Source: an uncultured Parabacteroides sp.
Lineage (GTDB): Bacteria > Bacteroidota > Bacteroidia > Bacteroidales > Tannerellaceae
NCBI RefSeq assembly: GCF_947855115.1
Contig: NZ_CANTZW010000018.1
Span: 23,980-87,979 of the forward strand
DNA: 64,000 nucleotides
Reading direction: 5' to 3'
Each line of letters opens with the position of its first letter. Positions within the stretch are counted from its first letter, which is position 1. Below are positions 61,779 to 64,000 of this stretch, piece by piece. The translations under genes were made by a program, and so were the position numbers. Under the pieces are notes generated by a model, which was not told where the DNA came from, searched no databases, and worked only from the letters and a program-made list of their open reading frames with translations.

Positions 61779-63638
61779 ATGAAGACTTCAAATGTAAAAA
61801 AAATCCTTTGTGGTTGTCTGTTATTTGCCGCTACATGGCCGGCATACAGCCAACGGGGTACAAATCCCCGTTTGATAATCCGTGCGGATGATATGGGATC
61901 GTTCCGTTCTGCCAACATAGCGTGTATGGAGGGATATAAGAATGGGGTGGAGACTTGTGTTGAGGTTATGGTAGTCACTTCATGGTTTCCCGAGGCCGCT
62001 CGGTTGCTGAGAGAGAATCCGGGTATAGATGTCGGGCTTCATCTGACGTTTACTAGTGAATGGGATAACGTAAAATGGCGTCCGTTGACACATTGTCCGA
62101 GTCTGACCGATAGCAATGGCTATTTCCTTCCGATGATGTCTCCGAATCCCGCCTATCCGGGACTGGCGATTCTGGAGAATAAATGGAACTTAGCGGAGAT
62201 CGAGCAGGAAGCCCGGGCCCAGATAGAGATGGCCTTAAAGAATATACCCCAGATCAGCCATATTTCCGGGCATATGGGATCGACTGGTTTTGATCCGGAA
62301 GTCGTGAAGCTGATGCGCCGTTTGTCTGAGGAATATCATCTGCCGGTCGTGGATCGGGTTGAGGCGATGAAGGAATACGATTTTACCTATTCCGGGTATG
62401 ATGGGGCTTCTAAGACCTCGGCCGAGAAGGTAGCCAGTTTCATCAAGATGCTGGATAAGTTGGAACCTGGTAAACGCTATATGTTCTTGGATCACCCGGC
62501 TTTGGATAACGAGGAAATGAAAACTGTCGGGCATATAGGTTATGAGAATGTAGCGATGGATCGTCAAGGTGTGACCGATCTTTTTACCAGTCCGGAAGTA
62601 AAGCAAGCTTTGAAAGATAAAAATATAGATTTGATCAGTTTCAACGACTTGACTAAAGAGCTTCCCCGTGGGGAAGCCTCAAAAAGCTTGGATAAGGCGT
62701 TTGGCAATTATCTTCGGGCGGTGAAGAAGGTTAACCAAGATTTACATAGTATCATGATCCTTCAGCATGGGAAGGTCGTGAAAGAACAGTGGCTGGGAGA
62801 AGGTGATCGCCAGACTCCGCATGTTTTAAACTCCGTAAGTAAAACCTTTACGGCAACAGCCGTCGGTTTTGCCGTTGCCGAGGGTAAATTGAAGGTCACG
62901 GATAAGGTAATCTCGTTCTTCCCCGATAAATTGCCGGCCGAAGTGGGCCCTTACCTGAAAGAGTTGGAGATACGTCATTTATTAACTATGTCATCCGGGC
63001 ATGATGTTGATCCTACCGCTTTAGTACACCAGGAGGGAAATGAGAATGCTGACTGGGTAAAGCTCTTTTTCTCGGCACCATTGGTACATAAGCCGGGGAC
63101 CTATTTTGTATATAACAGCCTCGGTACGTATATGCTTTCTGCCATCGTCCAGAAGGTGGCAGGAGAGAAAGTGATCGATTATTTGTATCCTCGCCTGTTC
63201 CGTCCGCTAGGTATTGTCGGTGCCACTTGGCAGGAGAGTCCTCAGGGGATCAATTGCGGGGGTTGGGGATTATACCTCAAGACCGAGGACTTAGCGAAAA
63301 TGGGGCAGTTTTTCTTGCAAAAAGGAAAGTGGAACGACAAGCAATTACTTCCCGAAAGCTGGATAGAGGCGGCCACTACCTCTAAAATAGCCTCTATGCC
63401 TGCTGGTATGAGACCGGATAACTTGAAGATGAAACCGAAAGATAGCGATTGGTTGCAAGGGTATGGTTATCAGATGTGGCGTTGCCGTCATAACGCTGTT
63501 CGTGCCGATGGAGCCAAAGGCCAATATATTATTATCTTGCCGGAAAAAGATGCGGTAATCGCTATGACTGCGAATATTGATGATATGCAGGCTGAGATCA
63601 ATTTGGTTTGGAAGTACATCTTACCTGCCTTGAAGTAA
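61779..63638 (+). CDS. exported fusion: YdjC/ChbG-type deacetylase + beta-lactamase-fold serine hydrolase
   Basis: 619-aa exported protein (signal peptide about 1-24, WPAYSQ). Residues about 28-305 are a ChbG/YdjC-like carbohydrate deacetylase: RLIIRADDMGSFRSANIACM (metal Asp pair), GLHLTFTSEW and ISHISGHMGSTGFDPEV (metal His). Residues about 325-615 are a class C beta-lactamase-like domain with S352-V-S-K355 as the nucleophile motif; the second motif reads VYNS where Y-S-N is usual, and GAKGQY near 585 is the third. The combination could process acylated sugars or peptidoglycan-derived fragments, but neither activity is assured. It follows the thioesterase by 71 bp. Confidence 0.87.
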   Translation: MKTSNVKKILCGCLLFAATWPAYSQRGTNPRLIIRADDMGSFRSANIACMEGYKNGVETCVEVMVVTSWFPEAARLLRENPGIDVGLHLTFTSEWDNVKWRPLTHCPSLTDSNGYFLPMMSPNPAYPGLAILENKWNLAEIEQEARAQIEMALKNIPQISHISGHMGSTGFDPEVVKLMRRLSEEYHLPVVDRVEAMKEYDFTYSGYDGASKTSAEKVASFIKMLDKLEPGKRYMFLDHPALDNEEMKTVGHIGYENVAMDRQGVTDLFTSPEVKQALKDKNIDLISFNDLTKELPRGEASKSLDKAFGNYLRAVKKVNQDLHSIMILQHGKVVKEQWLGEGDRQTPHVLNSVSKTFTATAVGFAVAEGKLKVTDKVISFFPDKLPAEVGPYLKELEIRHLLTMSSGHDVDPTALVHQEGNENADWVKLFFSAPLVHKPGTYFVYNSLGTYMLSAIVQKVAGEKVIDYLYPRLFRPLGIVGATWQESPQGINCGGWGLYLKTEDLAKMGQFFLQKGKWNDKQLLPESWIEAATTSKIASMPAGMRPDNLKMKPKDSDWLQGYGYQMWRCRHNAVRADGAKGQYIIILPEKDAVIAMTANIDDMQAEINLVWKYILPALK

Positions 63639-63680
63639 AAAAATAATTCTATTGGGGGAAATCAGAAGAACCCTTCTTAC

Positions 63681-63721
63681 AAGAAAAAGCTCTCAAGTCA
63701 ACAACTTGAGAGCTTTTTCTT
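63681..63721. terminator. strong bidirectional terminator before the tRNA
   Basis: aagaaaaagctctcaag (63681-63697), a 7-nt loop, then an exact 17-bp complement (63705-63721). A-rich on one side and T-rich on the other, it can end both the rightward gene and the leftward tRNA transcript, whose 3' end is only 3 bp away. Confidence 0.9.
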
Positions 63722-63724
63722 GTG

Positions 63725-63796
<72 letters not shown>

Positions 63797-63946
63797 ATAT
63801 AGTTGCTATCGTTTCTCGATTGCGAGCGCAAAGGTAGGGATATTTTCTTATAAAACAAATTTATTGCAAGTTTTTTTTAATATACTTGGTAGATACGATC
63901 TTTTTTAAGTACTTTGCGCACAGTTTTAATCAAAATGTGCAATACA

Positions 63947-64000
63947 ATGCCGATGACAGTTTCTAAAACACGTGACATGTTGGTGGATGTGGCCAGACAA
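63947..64000 (+). CDS. TetR-type regulator, N-terminal start (runs off the right edge)
   Basis: Only about 18 codons are present: MPMTVSKTRDMLVDVARQ. The T-R-x-x-L-V-D-V-A-R-Q pattern is typical of the first helix of TetR-family DNA-binding domains in Bacteroidetes. An upstream in-frame ATG at 63935 and an internal one at 63953 are alternative starts. The assignment is tentative because of the short length. Confidence 0.45.
   Translation, partial: MPMTVSKTRDMLVDVARQ

Overview
The window reads as chromosomal DNA of a gut Bacteroidales bacterium, most likely a Parabacteroides or close relative (inference). Evidence: two SusC/SusD pairs with N-terminal STN domains, each accompanied by an ECF sigma factor and a FecR anti-sigma factor; many lipoproteins; -7 boxes matching TAnnTTTG in front of many genes; HU-like DNA-binding proteins of the Bacteroidetes type; and clustered serine-type sulfatases. 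No phage, plasmid or complete insertion sequence is visible.

Layout. 1-900: the 5' end of topB and a remnant of a FecR gene. 978-13052: first sulfatase locus (ECF sigma, an oppositely oriented HU-like gene, FecR, SusC, SusD, three sulfatases). 13137-18873: RND efflux operon on the minus strand (outer-membrane factor, membrane-fusion lipoprotein, AcrB-type pump). 18969-24574: RhuM-Fic protein, DUF456 membrane protein, 2-hydroxyacid dehydrogenase, malic enzyme and a second HU-like protein. 24898-29126: sbcDC. 29129-36734: lipoprotein nitroreductase, CPA2-type antiporter, glycogen branching enzyme, phosphomannose isomerase, and an EamA exporter divergent from an Lrp-type regulator. 36828-40979: AraC regulator, VOC protein, methyltransferase, queC-queF, DUF1080 protein. 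41380-43430: a DUF4130-type / radical-SAM pair thought to act on DNA. 43699-53751: second sulfatase locus (ECF sigma, FecR, SusC, SusD, two sulfatases and a sulfatase remnant), visibly more AT-rich than its surroundings. 53832-63638: glycerophosphodiesterase, glutamine-synthetase-like enzyme, threonine-aldolase-like enzyme, then a tight run of phosphoesterase fusion, xanthine permease, xanthine phosphoribosyltransferase and thioesterase, followed by a YdjC/beta-lactamase-fold fusion. The right edge has an initiator tRNA and the first codons of a TetR-type regulator.

How it works together. Both sulfatase loci look like trans-envelope signalling systems: substrate binding at the STN-bearing SusC is passed to FecR, which releases its sigma factor to induce SusCD and the sulfatases. 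Neither locus encodes a recognisable glycoside hydrolase or polysaccharide lyase, so they probably desulfate and import fragments produced by enzymes encoded elsewhere. All five intact sulfatases have serine at the formylglycine position and would need an anaerobic sulfatase-maturating enzyme, which is not in this window.

The least explained structure is intergenic. Three places (2330-2433, 24663-24794, 41045-41200) hold short tandem arrays with exact 21- or 22-bp spacing. Each unit carries a palindromic core, yet the core sequence is different in each array. Two arrays start within about 20 bp of a factor-independent terminator, and two lie beside HU-like genes. A 60-bp-armed inverted repeat (21389-21552) and a large imperfect palindrome in the leader of the second sigma gene (43552-43680) are further structured non-coding elements.
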